33,575 bases of DNA from Bacillota bacterium (GTDB taxonomy: Bacteria > Bacillota > Sulfobacillia > Sulfobacillales > Sulfobacillaceae). Made by a program: the position numbers and the translations under genes. Location of the stretch: NCBI GenBank assembly GCA_021806205.1, contig JAJZXX010000187.1:1-33575 (forward strand), given 5' to 3'. The notes under the pieces are model-generated. The model was not told the origin of the DNA. It did no database searches and saw nothing but the letters and a program-made list of their open reading frames with translations. Shown piece after piece: positions 17,891 through 25,756 of this stretch (its first letter is position 1; every line of letters starts with the position of its first letter).

Positions 17891-18270
17891 TAAAACGTCA
17901 TGACGACGTCCGCATCCGCCGCCATTTCATTGAGAGCCGTACCGCCAACCACACCATCGACCTCGATGAGGTCCTCGACCGTGCAATTATTTAGATCCAG
18001 ACTAGGTGCGCAGACAAACAATCGGACCCCAGCTTCCCGCGCCTGATCGATGAAGAATTTTAGCGTCGAACTTTCGCCCGTGTCCTTAATGTAGAGATTT
18101 TCCGCCACGCCTTTTTTCAATAAACTGGTCGCCGTGATCGTAAAGACCATGGTGGACTCATGGTCCATCAATGCGGCCGTGGTCGCTAAAAAGAACGGTG
18201 ATGCCGATCGTTCCGGCGTCTCAGTCCCATGCGTCACCAAGTATAAATATTTCTTAGTCTCCTCCGCCAT
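17890..18270 (-). CDS. DsrE-family sulfur carrier (second copy)
   Basis: 126 residues with the DsrE-like fold pattern: KYLYLVTHG at the N-terminus, PFFLATTAALMDHESTMVFT, and a C-terminal LFVCAPSLDLNNC region holding Cys87 and Cys96. Family members carry a persulfide on a conserved cysteine and exchange it with TusA. Start at 18270 behind GGAGGGAGG. It lies directly after tusA (24-bp gap), as TusA-DsrE pairs often do. It differs clearly from the dsrE3A-like protein at the other end of the operon, so it is probably another DsrE3 subtype; I cannot name the subtype. Confidence 0.82.
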   Translation of the reverse strand: MAEETKKYLYLVTHGTETPERSASPFFLATTAALMDHESTMVFTITATSLLKKGVAENLYIKDTGESSTLKFFIDQAREAGVRLFVCAPSLDLNNCTVEDLIEVDGVVGGTALNEMAADADVVMTF

Positions 18271-18294
18271 GTTCTGACCTCCCTCCGTCCCGCC

Positions 18295-18534
18295 CTATTT
18301 GGTGCGGCGCAGTAAAAAGCGATAGACCTTGTCTTCGTGTTCCGCGGCTAAAAGCTCGTGACCGGTCGAATGACTAAACGCCTTGAAATCAGCCATCGAC
18401 CCGGGGTCCGTGCAGAGAATCTCCACCACCTGCCCGATATCCACCGTCTTCAAGCCTTGCTTCGCCTTGAAAATGGGCATAGGACAGGCCAGCCCCTGGG
18501 CGTCGACGACCAACGCTACAGCCTCTGTCTCCAT
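18295..18534 (-). CDS. tusA: TusA-family sulfurtransferase
   Basis: 79 residues, typical size. The motif GLACPMPI places the persulfide-carrying Cys17 in the family CPxP context, and the rest (VVEILCTDPGSMADFKAF) is standard. It relays sulfane sulfur between rhodanese or DsrE donors and the sHdr system in the cytoplasm. AAAGGAGGTGA precedes the ATG at 18534. No rhodanese gene is visible in the window, so the first donor must be encoded elsewhere. Confidence 0.94.
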   Translation of the reverse strand: METEAVALVVDAQGLACPMPIFKAKQGLKTVDIGQVVEILCTDPGSMADFKAFSHSTGHELLAAEHEDKVYRFLLRRTK

Positions 18535-18574
18535 GAACTCTCACCTCCTTTCGTCAGGGATTCGGTGCCTAGAA

Positions 18575-19648
18575 TCACTCCGGTGCACCCACCACCGACA
18601 GCGCCTGACCCGCCGCAAAGGCGGCTAAGATGTCATCCACGGTCACACCCGGCGCGTCCAGCCCGGTCCAGACACCCCGCACCGCAACGGTTAGTCCCTT
18701 CAGATCGACCGGCTTGCCTTTTAACGCTTGTTCTAGACGCTGTAGCCCATCGCGCGGGGTCACAAAGAAATCCCCCCCGACGGTGATGTCATCAATCAAC
18801 CCCTGGGACTCGCGCCAAATGACACGCACCAATCCGCCCGGAGCTTTGTGCATCCCCTCGAAGAGACGCACATCACCCTTGATTTTGACGCCCGGTACCA
18901 GATATCCCTCGTTGCGGTATACGAAGGCGGGGTCAAAAAGGCGATGGCGGTAATATGCCAAACGCTCTTGTTCCGCCAGGGTCAGTCGCATGGGGATCAC
19001 CGGTTCTTCCAGCAAATCCCGAAAAGCTTCCACAAGGAGTTGCGTGGCCTCGTCCCGGGAAGGCGCTCCATCGCCTAATTCCCGCTTGACGGTAGTCATG
19101 TAGTCGGTCAGCGAGGACACCATTTTGTCCCGAAACTTTTCCGACGGGACATTCAGGACCCGGGCCATGGCCTGGGTGTCAAAATCCATCATGATACTGC
19201 CCACCAACAGGTCAGCATCGCCGATCGTGCTAGCTCCCGTGCCGCCGATTTTGCGGGGTCCCACCACGATGTCGTTCACGGGCCGATGTAAGGCCGCGAT
19301 GCCCATCTTGCGATAGGCGTTAACCGGGGCCGCCACAAACTTTCGGTATAGGGCGTCCACGGACGCGTGTTGGCGGGGCAAAATCAAATGCCAGAAGATT
19401 TGATCGTGGTCCAGCCACACGGCCCCGCCCCCCACCATGCGCCGTCCAACAGGAATATCGTGGGCGTCGCAATAGGGACGGTCTACTTCGCGATGGGCAA
19501 CCTGATGATAGCCCACGCAGACATAAGGGCTCTCGGGGCTCACTGTGACTAGCGTGATGGGTTGATCGGAAGTCATGAGGTCGGCGAGGGCGTGATATAC
19601 CGCCTGGGAGTCTTCGGCCGGCACTGTGCCTAAATTGATGTACCGCAT
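18575..19648 (-). CDS. lplA: Lipoate-protein ligase of the sHdr operon (LplA type)
   Basis: 357 residues from the ATG at 19648, preceded by GAGGAG; longer in-frame starts would overlap lbpA. The ligase motifs are GRRMVGGGAVW (68-78) and NDIVVGPRKIGGTGAS (125-140) with the likely catalytic Lys133. The C-terminal ~100 residues resemble the LplB accessory domain, giving a one-chain ligase. Such ligases in sHdr clusters attach lipoate or octanoate to LbpA, and partner lipoyl synthases (LipS1/LipS2 type) are often nearby; none is seen here. It follows two lbpA genes, its probable substrates. Confidence 0.88.
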   Translation of the reverse strand: MRYINLGTVPAEDSQAVYHALADLMTSDQPITLVTVSPESPYVCVGYHQVAHREVDRPYCDAHDIPVGRRMVGGGAVWLDHDQIFWHLILPRQHASVDALYRKFVAAPVNAYRKMGIAALHRPVNDIVVGPRKIGGTGASTIGDADLLVGSIMMDFDTQAMARVLNVPSEKFRDKMVSSLTDYMTTVKRELGDGAPSRDEATQLLVEAFRDLLEEPVIPMRLTLAEQERLAYYRHRLFDPAFVYRNEGYLVPGVKIKGDVRLFEGMHKAPGGLVRVIWRESQGLIDDITVGGDFFVTPRDGLQRLEQALKGKPVDLKGLTVAVRGVWTGLDAPGVTVDDILAAFAAGQALSVVGAPE

Positions 19649-19691
19649 AGGGCATCTCCTCTGAACCATACTGTATTTCCCGCGGGACGGA

Positions 19692-20183
19692 CTAAAGATA
19701 AAATCCTGCATCGGGAGGGGTATCCCCCGGATCGGCTTGGTCCGCACATCGCATGCAGGTCAACCCCTCTGACTTCAACCTCAGGCGATACGCTACGAGC
19801 GCCTCCTCGCCATGCAAAAGTTCGGCGTCATCATGCCAGGACCCGTCCGGGCGAAATTGCACCAGCCAACCCGCACCATAGGGGTCCCGATTGATAATGG
19901 TGGGATCGGCCAAGACTGCCTGATTGGCTTGGCTCACTGTGCCAGCCAACGGCGACGGTACCGGACCCACCCATTTGGCGCTTTCGACCGTGGCTATACT
20001 TTTGCCGGATTCCACATGCTTACCGGCCCGGGCGCGCACGAAGAGAATTCGTCCGGCTCGCGTCTGAGCCGGGTCGGTCATCCCCATCCGAACCAGCCCC
20101 CCCTCCGCCTCACCGATCCACACGTCGCGCTCCACATCGAACCACAAGTCATCTGGGAACTCACAGGCAAACACGAACGCCAT
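19692..20183 (-). CDS. lbpA: Lipoate-binding protein LbpA (second copy)
   Basis: 163 residues from the ATG at 20183, with AGGAGG upstream; an in-frame ATG 93 bp earlier overlaps the preceding lbpA and is rejected. GcvH-like fold: PDDLWFDVERDVWIGEAEGG, then VESAKWVGPVPSPLAG with the predicted lipoylated Lys70, and a C-terminal DPYGAGWLVQF. sHdr-associated LbpA proteins carry the sulfur substrate on the lipoyl arm and are not part of glycine cleavage; no gcvPT genes occur here. The C-terminus has an extra tail with CMRC (about 145-148), absent from the other copy. Position after lbpA copy 1, 25-bp gap. Confidence 0.92.
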   Translation of the reverse strand: MAFVFACEFPDDLWFDVERDVWIGEAEGGLVRMGMTDPAQTRAGRILFVRARAGKHVESGKSIATVESAKWVGPVPSPLAGTVSQANQAVLADPTIINRDPYGAGWLVQFRPDGSWHDDAELLHGEEALVAYRLRLKSEGLTCMRCADQADPGDTPPDAGFYL

Positions 20184-20208
20184 GAAGGCGCCTCCTTTTA
20201 CGCAGCGC

Positions 20209-20652
20209 CTAACGCTGGCACTGGATGCCTTGGGCATCGAGTTGGGAGCGATAGGCTTCAATCCCGTCTGATCCATTGACTAACCACTCCGATCCGCCAG
20301 CCCAGTCCTCAGGGCGCACGCGGATGAGCCAACCCTCTCCATACGGGTCGTCGTTGATAATGGCGGGGTTCGATTTGACAGACTCATTAATAGCGAGAAC
20401 TTCACCCGCCACGGGGGTAGGAATGGATCCCACCCATTTGCCGCTTTCCAGAGTGCCGGCACTCTTTCCCTGGGCCAACACCTTTCCCGGAGTTTTCAAA
20501 TTCACCACCACGATCTTGCCAGCCAAGTTTTGAGCAACGTCCGTTATCCCGATCACGACGGCGCCGTCATCCTCGGGACCACGCACCCAAACGTGCTTTT
20601 GGGGCCAATACCAGAGATCGTCTGGCAAAAGGCAGCCGTTGACTTCACTCAC
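20209..20652 (-). CDS. lbpA: Lipoate-binding protein LbpA (first copy)
   Basis: 147 residues from a GTG at 20652, chosen because GTAGGAGG lies 7 nt upstream; an ATG at 20676 would put that ribosome site inside the gene. GcvH-like: PDDLWYWPQKHVWVRG, GITDVAQNLAGKI, LESGKWVGSIPTPVAG with the predicted lipoylated Lys72, and DPYGEGWLIRV. Clearly paralogous to the neighbouring lbpA. Found immediately after shdrB3, it is the expected substrate carrier of the sHdr complex. Confidence 0.92.
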   Translation of the reverse strand: MSEVNGCLLPDDLWYWPQKHVWVRGPEDDGAVVIGITDVAQNLAGKIVVVNLKTPGKVLAQGKSAGTLESGKWVGSIPTPVAGEVLAINESVKSNPAIINDDPYGEGWLIRVRPEDWAGGSEWLVNGSDGIEAYRSQLDAQGIQCQR

Positions 20653-20679
20653 CACACATCCTCCTACCTGATTCACTAT

Positions 20680-21960
20680 TTAAATGTTCGCCGTCACTAA
20701 ACCCATGGAATGTGCCAACAGTTCGGCAATGTCCAGTACTTTCAACTGACCCGCATTCCCGGTGTTTTTGACTGCATCCTCAAAACGCGACACCTCATAC
20801 GGGCAAGTCACCGCCAGAATGTCCGCGCCGTATTCCACGGCTTCTCGAACCCGGCGTTCGGACAGACGCTCGTTAACGCGCTCGGAGGTAAAGCTGTCCA
20901 TCCACATGCCGCCTCCACCGCCCCCGCAGCAATAGGAATTTTCCCGGCATCGTCCCATCTCCACCAAATCGATGCCGGGGATGGAGCGCAAAAGCGTCCG
21001 GGGCGCTTCGTACTCGCCATTGTGACGCCCCAAATAGCAGGGATCGTGAAACGTCACGCGCCGTTCAATGGCCTGTGACAGGTCCATTTCATCGATCATC
21101 GGGGCAAGAAATTGGGTGTAGTGGTAGGTGGGCCACTCGCCTCCATATTTGGGATACTCGTGCAAGAAGGCATTCAAGGCATGCGGGTCAGTTACCAGCA
21201 ATGTCTTAAATTCATACTGGGACAGCGACTTGATATTGTCTTCGGCCAGCATTTCAAAGAGTCCCGACTCCCCGGCCATGCGCTGCGAGTCGCCCGAGCA
21301 CTTCTCCTCATTCCCTAGGATTCCAAAGTCCACCTGCAATTGATGAAGGATGCGGGCCAGCGCCACCGACGCCTCCTTCCCGCGCGGATGATAGGCAGGA
21401 TAGCATTCCACGAACCACAGAACATCGACTGGGCTCTTGTGTTGGTTCATAATGGGCACCGACACGCCGGCATGCTTGGACCACTCCTGGCGCTTACGCG
21501 CGGGTTCTCCCAAGGGATTCCCATAGCGAGCCGTATTTTCAAAGGCCGACAGCAACTCGGCCGGGGCATTGCCGTCCATGACGGCTCTTTCCCGGACAGC
21601 TGGCATGATCTCGATCATATTCACCTCTTTGGGACACACTCGTAAGCAATCCGAGCAGGTGGTGCACAGCCAGAGATCGGGGCTTTCAAACAATGACGCC
21701 CCAAGTTGCGTGCGCCGAAATACCTTTCGGGGTGAATAGTCGCCACCCGCTTCCTCTACCGGGCAGACCGATGTGCATTTACCACACTGATAGCAAAAGG
21801 CCAGCGACTCGGCACCGGGTATGGCGGTCACCTCATCTAGCACCGACAAGTCATACTCAGAGATGACCCGAGGCTCGAAGATTCGGTTCCAGTGCCCGTT
21901 TAGCTCGACACCGTTAACAACCGCGACCTCCAACTCAATTGGAGTGGCTTTTTGGGCCAA
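20680..21960 (-). CDS. shdrB3: sHdrB3-like Fe-S subunit (HdrC/HdrB fusion with CCG domains)
   Basis: 426 residues. The HdrC-like part has two ferredoxin clusters (C56/59/62/66 and C99/102/105/109). The HdrB-like part has a good C-terminal CCG motif (HDPCYLGRHNG and SYCCGGGGGGMW), while the first CCG repeat is degenerate. It resembles HdrD and the soluble half of Emo. In the published sHdr variants, a B3 subunit replaces separate C2 and B2 subunits when etfAB-emo is present, as here. The start appears to be TTG at 21960 behind GGGGGGGAAG, overlapping the upstream gene by 26 bp. The exact start is uncertain. Confidence 0.85.
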   Translation of the reverse strand: MAQKATPIELEVAVVNGVELNGHWNRIFEPRVISEYDLSVLDEVTAIPGAESLAFCYQCGKCTSVCPVEEAGGDYSPRKVFRRTQLGASLFESPDLWLCTTCSDCLRVCPKEVNMIEIMPAVRERAVMDGNAPAELLSAFENTARYGNPLGEPARKRQEWSKHAGVSVPIMNQHKSPVDVLWFVECYPAYHPRGKEASVALARILHQLQVDFGILGNEEKCSGDSQRMAGESGLFEMLAEDNIKSLSQYEFKTLLVTDPHALNAFLHEYPKYGGEWPTYHYTQFLAPMIDEMDLSQAIERRVTFHDPCYLGRHNGEYEAPRTLLRSIPGIDLVEMGRCRENSYCCGGGGGGMWMDSFTSERVNERLSERRVREAVEYGADILAVTCPYEVSRFEDAVKNTGNAGQLKVLDIAELLAHSMGLVTANI

Positions 21961-22654
21961 TTTGGCTTCCCCCCCATCGATTGACGCCTAAAAGCGTACG
22001 GACCACCACGGGAAACGGTGGCAACACTTGGGTAAATTCTTCGGAGAGCTTCCAGGAAGCCATGGTAAACATGTACACGCTGTACACCACCGCCAACGTA
22101 ACCATGGGGCGGAAAACCGGGGACAGGCGTTCCAGGGCTCGGGTGCTCTCCAACAGCGCGACCAGATATTGGACCGCATCAGACACACGAACATATGCCA
22201 GCGACAGCGTATCCTGTTTCAATGCCGCCGGATTGTCCAACACCAGGAGCAACGCGCCGGTCTCGGTGGTGGGGGTATACACCCACCGGGCCCACCAGAC
22301 TGCCTTCGGATTGGCCAGATGGATCCAAAATGTCGCCCAGTCAACGAGCCATTTGGGAATATCCCCCCACGATTGAAACGTTTGGAGAACATCTGGGCCG
22401 TCGGCTTCTTTGAGGTGCGCCACCAAGGGATCTAACCTGGGTTCCCAAAGCTTGCGATCCTCTAAAGATAACCTTCGGGTCGCAGGTGCCCAATCCCAGA
22501 GTTCCGGCCACTGGGGAAACTCTTTGGCCACGCGGCGGCATCGTTCTTCCTGATCGTCCGATAACCGTTCCAGATATTCAGGCGTTAAAAACATCTCCGC
22601 TTTTTCAAAGAACTCGTTGAGCACTGCGGCGTCGATTAGTGGTGCTGTCACCAT
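21935..22654 (-). CDS. shdrH: sHdrH-like conserved protein of the sHdr complex
   Basis: 239 residues, no cofactor motif. It is rich in tryptophan in the middle (WPELWDWAP, WLVDWATFW, AVWWARWVY) and probably helical towards the C-terminus. Named by position: sHdr clusters carry a conserved hypothetical gene (hyp or hdrH) right after hdrA, and this one sits 9 bp after shdrA. ATG at 22654 with GGAGG just upstream. Its function in the complex is not known. The identification by sequence alone is moderate. Confidence 0.72.
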   Translation of the reverse strand: MVTAPLIDAAVLNEFFEKAEMFLTPEYLERLSDDQEERCRRVAKEFPQWPELWDWAPATRRLSLEDRKLWEPRLDPLVAHLKEADGPDVLQTFQSWGDIPKWLVDWATFWIHLANPKAVWWARWVYTPTTETGALLLVLDNPAALKQDTLSLAYVRVSDAVQYLVALLESTRALERLSPVFRPMVTLAVVYSVYMFTMASWKLSEEFTQVLPPFPVVVRTLLGVNRWGGSQIGPKSHSN

Positions 22655-22663
22655 GGACCTCCA

Positions 22664-23725
22664 TCAGGCAGAACTTCTTTTAAGGCGGTTAAGCAGTCCC
22701 ACGGCCTTTACCGCTGCGGATCCCCCCATCGAAACGCTATCCTCAATATCTTTCGGACCAGCGGCCGCCCCCGCGACGAACACCCCTGGCACAGGTGTTG
22801 AGACGGTATCGAGCGGCTCACCGACGGTGGCCAAAAAGCCGTGGTCCTCAAAGGGCATGCCAAAGACCTGAGCCATTTCCACCGTTCCGCGGGATGGCTC
22901 CATGCCAACGGACAAAATCACCAGATCCATCAGAACCTCGACGGGGCGGCCCATGGTGGTATCCTCGCCTTTCATCAAGAGCTTGTCGCCCTTTTTTAAA
23001 ATCTCGGTGACAATGCCGCGCACATAGTTCACTTTGTGTTCTTCCTGGGCCTTCCAGTACAACTGGTCCTCCCAGAACCCATACATGCGCATGTCAATGT
23101 AGAAAATGAAGACTTTCGCATTCGGAAGGAGTCGCTTCACTTCGATGGACTGCTTGGACGCAACGCCGCAACACACCTTGGAACACCAGCGATTGCCGAT
23201 TTGGCGGTCGCGGGATCCTACGCACTGGATAAAGGCCACGCGCTCGGGCGGCTCGCCATTGGAGGGCCGCACGATTTTGCCGGTCTTCATCATGTGTTCC
23301 GCATCCACGAGGGTAATCACGTCCTCAAATTCGTAATACCCGTACAACTGCGTCTCGCGGCCCGGATCAAAGTGCTGAAATCCTGTGGCAACTACGATCG
23401 CACCCACTGACTCTTGTGTCTCTTGGCCGTTTTCACCGACCAAAGTCACTTGAAAGTCTCCCGCTTGGCCTTGGCTCTTGGTCACGCGGGCATTGTAGCG
23501 CACGTCAATGCCAGGGTGGGCCTTAATCCCTTCCAACATGGGATACATCGCCTCATGGGTTTCTTTGAGATGGGGTGTCAGGGTCGCGTAGTGATGATAG
23601 GGGGTTCCCCCGAGTTCGCCGGTTGCCTCGACCAGCAAGACCTCCGTACCCAGGTCAGCTGCCCCCCGGGCGGCTTCTATACCGGCCGGTCCTGCCCCGA
23701 TTACTAACAGTCGATCGACTGCCAT
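22664..23725 (-). CDS. shdrA: sHdrA, FAD-containing subunit of sulfur-oxidising Hdr-like complex
   Basis: 353 residues, the short HdrA form typical of sulfur oxidisers. The N-terminal FAD motif is VIGAGPAGIEAA (8-19), with VVATGF near 111-116. The HdrA cysteines are present: FIQCVGSRD (C168) and WCSKVCCGVAS (C181, C185, C186). The methanogen ferredoxin insert is missing, as expected. It forms the flavin core of the cytoplasmic complex with B and C subunits. Start at 23725, with AGGAGG about 10 nt upstream. Confidence 0.93.
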   Translation of the reverse strand: MAVDRLLVIGAGPAGIEAARGAADLGTEVLLVEATGELGGTPYHHYATLTPHLKETHEAMYPMLEGIKAHPGIDVRYNARVTKSQGQAGDFQVTLVGENGQETQESVGAIVVATGFQHFDPGRETQLYGYYEFEDVITLVDAEHMMKTGKIVRPSNGEPPERVAFIQCVGSRDRQIGNRWCSKVCCGVASKQSIEVKRLLPNAKVFIFYIDMRMYGFWEDQLYWKAQEEHKVNYVRGIVTEILKKGDKLLMKGEDTTMGRPVEVLMDLVILSVGMEPSRGTVEMAQVFGMPFEDHGFLATVGEPLDTVSTPVPGVFVAGAAAGPKDIEDSVSMGGSAAVKAVGLLNRLKRSSA

Positions 23726-23749
23726 CCGTCGTCTGCCTCCTCGTCTACC

Positions 23750-24955
23750 TTAAAGTACGGACTCCCAGGAAAGATACTCCATGGAGCCTTGTTCAATCTG
23801 GGCCAGATCCTCCTGAAACTCCGTCCAGGCTTTCTCGGCGTCAATGCCAATTTTGCTGAGCAGCGGACGGTAATCCGTGGAATGCCAATGCAATTGGGCG
23901 ACCCGATACGGGTGGGCACCGACCGCCAACGCGGCAAACTGGGACTCCGACAAAACCGGAACCCCGACTTTGCGGCCATGGGCTTGGGTCGCAAATTGAC
24001 TCTTATCCAGGGCCGTGACGCATCCGGTGTCATGGGTCAGCACCACGTCGGGATTGGCTTCTTCTTTCATCACCTCGATTTTGCGCATGGTCGCAAAACT
24101 GCGAGTAAAGTCGCGCTGCACCAGAATGTGCCGGAATCCGAAGCCACAGCAGTCATACCACGTGGAATAGTCAGCGACTCGGGCGCCTAACTCTTGAACT
24201 ACCGACGTGACAGCCGCCGTGCGTTGTCCTCCGTAAATCTCGGGATCGTAGATCGCATCCCCCGACTGCAGCTTGTAATAGTGGCAGGCCGGATGCACCG
24301 TCGCCGTAATATCAGATAAGTCATAGACAACTCGAGACTTCAGCTGATCGCGAATGGCATACATCCACTCGCTGTAATGCACCAACTCTTCAGGCATGAC
24401 AAAGGGTCGGCCGAGCTTGGTGATGACTTCACGCACCTTGCGACGCAAATCATGATTGTGCACCAATTCATGGCGCACCTCTTTGTAGTGACCAAAACTG
24501 GTTCCACAGTGAATGATGGGAAAATAGCCGGTCTCGTACGCAGCGGAAAAGTTCCGCATCGCCACGGCGGCCTGCGCCACCTGATTCGATGTCGCCGACG
24601 CATAATAATTCCAGGCCGTACACGAAGTCTGGTCCCGGGGATCAAAGTAGTCATACCCGAGGAATCGATTGAGCCAAAATATCGAGGTCGAATACCCGGG
24701 AATATGTCCACACTGCCCACAGCTTTTGTGGTGCCAGGTCTTTTCGAAAGGAATCTTTTTGACGCGCCCGTATTTGGTGCGCGCCGCGTAGTAGGGTTCC
24801 GGCACCGGCTGCACGATCCATTCGCCTTCACGGGCCAAAGCCTGTACGGCTTCCCGCATATCCTCATCCGGCGCATTGTCGGGGTCTTGAATAAACGTTC
24901 TGGTGGTTTCCGGTTGAGTCCCCCGTCCCACCATGGGAATTTCCATCGGATTCAT
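23750..24955 (-). CDS. shdrB1: sHdrB1, cysteine-rich CCG subunit
   Basis: 401 residues from the ATG at 24955, chosen because AGGAGG lies 7 nt upstream; an ATG 33 bp earlier lacks this. HdrB-like, with two cysteine sets: C79/C82 with C112 and C150, and C224 with C269-C270 and C312 (HPACHYYK, YDCCGFGFRH, HDTGC). The second set matches a CCG motif whose final CXXC has lost its first cysteine. These domains hold non-cubane Fe-S centres at the disulfide/sulfane active site in HdrB. Between shdrC1 and shdrA, the standard order. Confidence 0.9.
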   Translation of the reverse strand: MNPMEIPMVGRGTQPETTRTFIQDPDNAPDEDMREAVQALAREGEWIVQPVPEPYYAARTKYGRVKKIPFEKTWHHKSCGQCGHIPGYSTSIFWLNRFLGYDYFDPRDQTSCTAWNYYASATSNQVAQAAVAMRNFSAAYETGYFPIIHCGTSFGHYKEVRHELVHNHDLRRKVREVITKLGRPFVMPEELVHYSEWMYAIRDQLKSRVVYDLSDITATVHPACHYYKLQSGDAIYDPEIYGGQRTAAVTSVVQELGARVADYSTWYDCCGFGFRHILVQRDFTRSFATMRKIEVMKEEANPDVVLTHDTGCVTALDKSQFATQAHGRKVGVPVLSESQFAALAVGAHPYRVAQLHWHSTDYRPLLSKIGIDAEKAWTEFQEDLAQIEQGSMEYLSWESVL

Positions 24956-24992
24956 CAGCAATCCTCCTTGCTCAACACGTGTGCCCATCGAT

Positions 24993-25679
24993 TTAGACCA
25001 CAGAAAAACCCTGGTCTTCTAACGCGTCGTCCATCACCTCCTCCATGATGTCGTGCAATCCCTCATCCAGTTCAGAAATCATGTTCAGCACTCCGGTTAA
25101 CTTCCAAATCGTATACAGTTCGAGCATGGTCCGCTCTTCCACCTGCCACGACAATCCGGTAGTATGCAGCGTTTCCGGGGGCAAGGCCCGGCGCCATAGG
25201 TCCAGGTGCTGAGCCACTTCCTTGACCTGAGGTCCCCAATCCGGGAAGGCGTCTTCTTGCAACATGTCGGGAGAGACTTGGGTACCGGTGGTCATAATCT
25301 TGTAGATAATGCGCGTATACCCTGCCAAGGCTTCCTTGGTGCTCCTTAAGCCATTGTTGACCGCGACTTCCCGCATAATGGTGATCAGCCCACCAGGATT
25401 GTTTTGACGCGGGCACCGCAGACAGGAAAAACATTGAGAGCAGTTCCAAATATCATCATTCATTTGTTCATAAAACATTTCGATGTCTTCGCGGGCCAGG
25501 GTTTGTGCGATTTTCCGTGGGGAGAAGTCGTAAAACCGTGCCGACGGACATGCCGCCACACAAATGCCACATTCATAGCACCCGTATAAGTAATCGTCAA
25601 ACCGTTGATCGTGTTTCACTTGATCAAACAAGCGCTGTTTGTCTTCAAGCGGCACTTCGGGATATTGATTGGACAGCAA
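24993..25679 (-). CDS. shdrC1: sHdrC1, ferredoxin-like subunit
   Basis: 228 residues. The first cluster motif is canonical (C34/37/40/44, CYECGICVAACP). The second is C80/83/86/89 with spacing CX2CX2CX2CP, one residue shorter than usual. The rest is helical and acidic. The start must be TTG at 25679: an in-frame TGA lies three codons upstream, and GGAGGAG sits about 10 nt before it. The C-terminus ends 37 bp before shdrB1. It passes electrons between sHdrB1 and sHdrA. Confidence 0.9.
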   Translation of the reverse strand: MLSNQYPEVPLEDKQRLFDQVKHDQRFDDYLYGCYECGICVAACPSARFYDFSPRKIAQTLAREDIEMFYEQMNDDIWNCSQCFSCLRCPRQNNPGGLITIMREVAVNNGLRSTKEALAGYTRIIYKIMTTGTQVSPDMLQEDAFPDWGPQVKEVAQHLDLWRRALPPETLHTTGLSWQVEERTMLELYTIWKLTGVLNMISELDEGLHDIMEEVMDDALEDQGFSVV

Positions 25680-25721
25680 CCGCCATCATCTCCTCCACCA
25701 GGTTGTGTGCGGCATCATAAG

Positions 25722-25745
25722 GGCGGCCCGTTTTTTAGGGCCGCC
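25722..25745 (-). promoter_or_regulatory. Perfect hairpin between dsrE3A and shdrC1
   Basis: GGCGGCCC (25722-25729) and GGGCCGCC (25738-25745) form a perfect 8-bp GC-rich stem with an 8-nt loop, in the 77-bp gap. No T-run follows on the operon strand, so a full terminator is unlikely. It could be a processing or stability element that sets dsrE3A and hdr levels apart. Confidence 0.5.
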
Positions 25746-25756
25746 AAACCACTCGG

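Noticed and set aside
19692-20652. GcvH of the glycine cleavage system
   Set aside because: No gcvP or gcvT is present, there are two tandem copies, and both sit in an sHdr operon beside a ligase, which fits LbpA.
24377-25048. 223-codon plus-strand frame across shdrB1 and shdrC1
   Set aside because: Antisense to shdrB1, which has full HdrB cysteine motifs; the plus-strand product matches nothing recognisable.
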